Below are positions 6,196 to 6,886 of a stretch of DNA of 6,886 nucleotides, in pieces. This stretch comes from Neptunomonas sp. (GTDB taxonomy: Bacteria; Pseudomonadota; Gammaproteobacteria; Pseudomonadales; Balneatricaceae): the NCBI GenBank assembly GCA_004195305.1, contig SDWN01000743.1:1-6886 (forward strand), in the 5' to 3' direction. How positions within the stretch are numbered: position 1 is the stretch's first letter; every line of letters begins with the position of its first letter. The translations under genes were made by a program, and so were the position numbers. The notes beneath the pieces are model-generated. The model searched no databases, was not told the origin of the DNA, and saw nothing but the letters and a program-made list of their open reading frames with translations.

Positions 6196-6259
6196 AACAA
6201 GCGAGTCGCGTTAATTCTCAGCAGCAGGGTACCTGCTCGCGAGTCAGTTTCTTGTTGAC

Positions 6260-6505
6260 ACCCAGATCTTGATCCGTTCAGCCAACTGCGCGGTCATTTG
6301 CTGCTGCAGATCAGCGTCTCGCAGATCGGTGGTACAGGCAGCGGCAGGTCTCGGACATGCCGTAACCAATGTGCACACCAATACCCCACTCCGCCGCCTA
6401 GCTTGCCAGACCCTCGGTCAGAGCACTTCTTCTCAGCAGCATCTTCCAACCGTTAAAGTCTGTATTTGTCGCTTCAGCGCACCCCAGCACCATCTTTGGC
6501 TGGCA
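6260..6505 (-). pseudogene. Relic of an AMP-forming acyl-CoA ligase (ANL family)
   Basis: From 6505 leftward the minus strand reads QPKMVLGCAEATNTDFNGWK, then MLLRRSALTEGLAS, a TAG at 6398-6400, and AAEWGIGVHIGYGMSETC (to 6344). This is the central part of fatty-acyl/DmdB-like acyl-CoA ligases, where the family reads GWKMLIGGSAL and ends in the AMP-binding GYGMSET motif. After the motif the frame is lost. Another frame continues with TDLRDADLQQQMTAQLAERI, plausibly the next family segment, and a further shift leads to KDLGVNKKLTREQVPCC and TGA at 6218-6220, which I do not recognise. Both ends of the roughly 540-residue enzyme are missing. At least one stop, a frameshift and the IGG to LRR change show it is inactive. 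Confidence 0.82.
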
Positions 6506-6670
6506 TCATAGCTGACACATCATGACTCACCCAATCTTCGCCTAAAATTCAATTATCGGAGCATTGAAAGCAGAGCCGGCATGGGGCCGGAACCTGTCTT
6601 ACCATGACGACGGTGTCTGTAGGGGGGGATATGCAGTTTTACCCTCCTGCAGCGCCATCAACGGAAGCTT
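6506..6670. other. Region upstream of the ABC exporter gene
   Basis: No gene is seen. CCGGC-ATGGG-GCCGG (6576-6590) is a perfect 5-bp hairpin, a run of seven Gs lies at about 6622-6628, and TGCAG/CTGCA (about 6632-6651) could form a hairpin in the leader of the next gene. TAAAAT (6543-6548) resembles a -10 box and CTGACA (6512-6517) a -35 box, but their 25-bp spacing is too long to pair them. Confidence 0.35.
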
Positions 6671-6886
6671 ATGACCCCTGTCATATCAAAGCATGAGGCG
6701 ACCTTCAGGATGCTGGTGGGATTTGCCCGCCCCTATAAAGGGACGTTGTGCGCCGCGGCGATGGCGCTGGCGGCTACCTCGCTTGTAACCCTTGCTATGG
6801 GCCAGGGAGTACGCTTGATGATCGACGAAGGCTTCATCGCCGGATCCCCAGCGGCACTCAACCGCGCGGTGAGAATTATTTTATTG
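6671..6886 (+). CDS. ABC exporter, fused permease/ATPase type, N-terminus only
   Basis: The first 72 residues are present and the gene continues past the right edge. The start, MTPVISKHEATFRMLVGFAR followed by PYKGTL, a hydrophobic helix (about 25-43) and GQGVRLMIDEGF (44-55), matches the N-terminus of MsbA-related ABC exporters, in which one chain carries a six-helix membrane domain and a C-terminal ATPase. The substrate cannot be told. QhpF of the qhp pathway is also an ABC exporter of this kind, but this gene is 3.5 kb from qhpG, on the opposite strand and beyond unrelated relics, so I do not assign it to that system. The ATG has a weak GGAAG a few bases upstream, and an in-frame TAG at 6620-6622 bounds the start region; Met14 is an alternative start. 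Confidence 0.8.
   Translation, partial: MTPVISKHEATFRMLVGFARPYKGTLCAAAMALAATSLVTLAMGQGVRLMIDEGFIAGSPAALNRAVRIILL

Noticed and set aside
6269..6511. 80-codon plus-strand open frame
   Set aside because: It is antisense to the acyl-CoA ligase relic and has no recognisable features of its own.

Overview
The window looks like a gammaproteobacterial chromosome, possibly marine or Pseudomonas/Oceanospirillales-like. The grounds are the quinohemoprotein amine dehydrogenase genes, sigma-54-type promoters, the style of the mmsA and acyl-CoA ligase relics, and a CTAG-ended hairpin element of a kind seen in such genomes. The genus cannot be fixed from this sequence.

Layout. Positions 1-1543 (minus) hold the diheme alpha subunit of quinohemoprotein amine dehydrogenase (qhpA), whose C-terminus lies beyond the left edge. 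Positions 1796-3136 (minus) hold qhpG, the flavin monooxygenase that helps build the tryptophylquinone cofactor of the same enzyme. Each gene is preceded by a sequence matching the sigma-54 -24/-12 promoter. The two promoters resemble each other at 15 of 17 bases, and a shared word (TGTCTCA) lies about 55-60 bp upstream of each. This points to one activator driving both transcription units.

Positions 3327-3553 (plus) hold a decayed C-terminus of methylmalonate-semialdehyde dehydrogenase (mmsA), followed by a GC-rich hairpin. About 650 bp without a recognisable gene follow (3554-4201), becoming AT-rich.

Positions 4202-5887 (plus) hold a tightly overlapping, AT-richer three-gene operon: a PilZ protein with intact c-di-GMP motifs, an unrecognised 105-residue protein, and a ParA/MinD-type ATPase with an MJ0042-type Cys4 zinc finger at its N-terminus. 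The overlaps suggest coupled translation of a c-di-GMP-linked positioning or partitioning module. This is the most novel-looking part of the window, and its function is unknown.

To the right are a 147-bp MITE-like inverted-repeat element (6010-6156), a minus-strand terminator (6169-6195), and a frameshifted, stop-containing relic of an acyl-CoA ligase (6260-6505, minus). The start of an ABC exporter subunit (6671 onward, plus) runs off the right edge. Two dead catabolic genes therefore flank the intact AT-richer operon, suggesting an integration or rearrangement hot spot.
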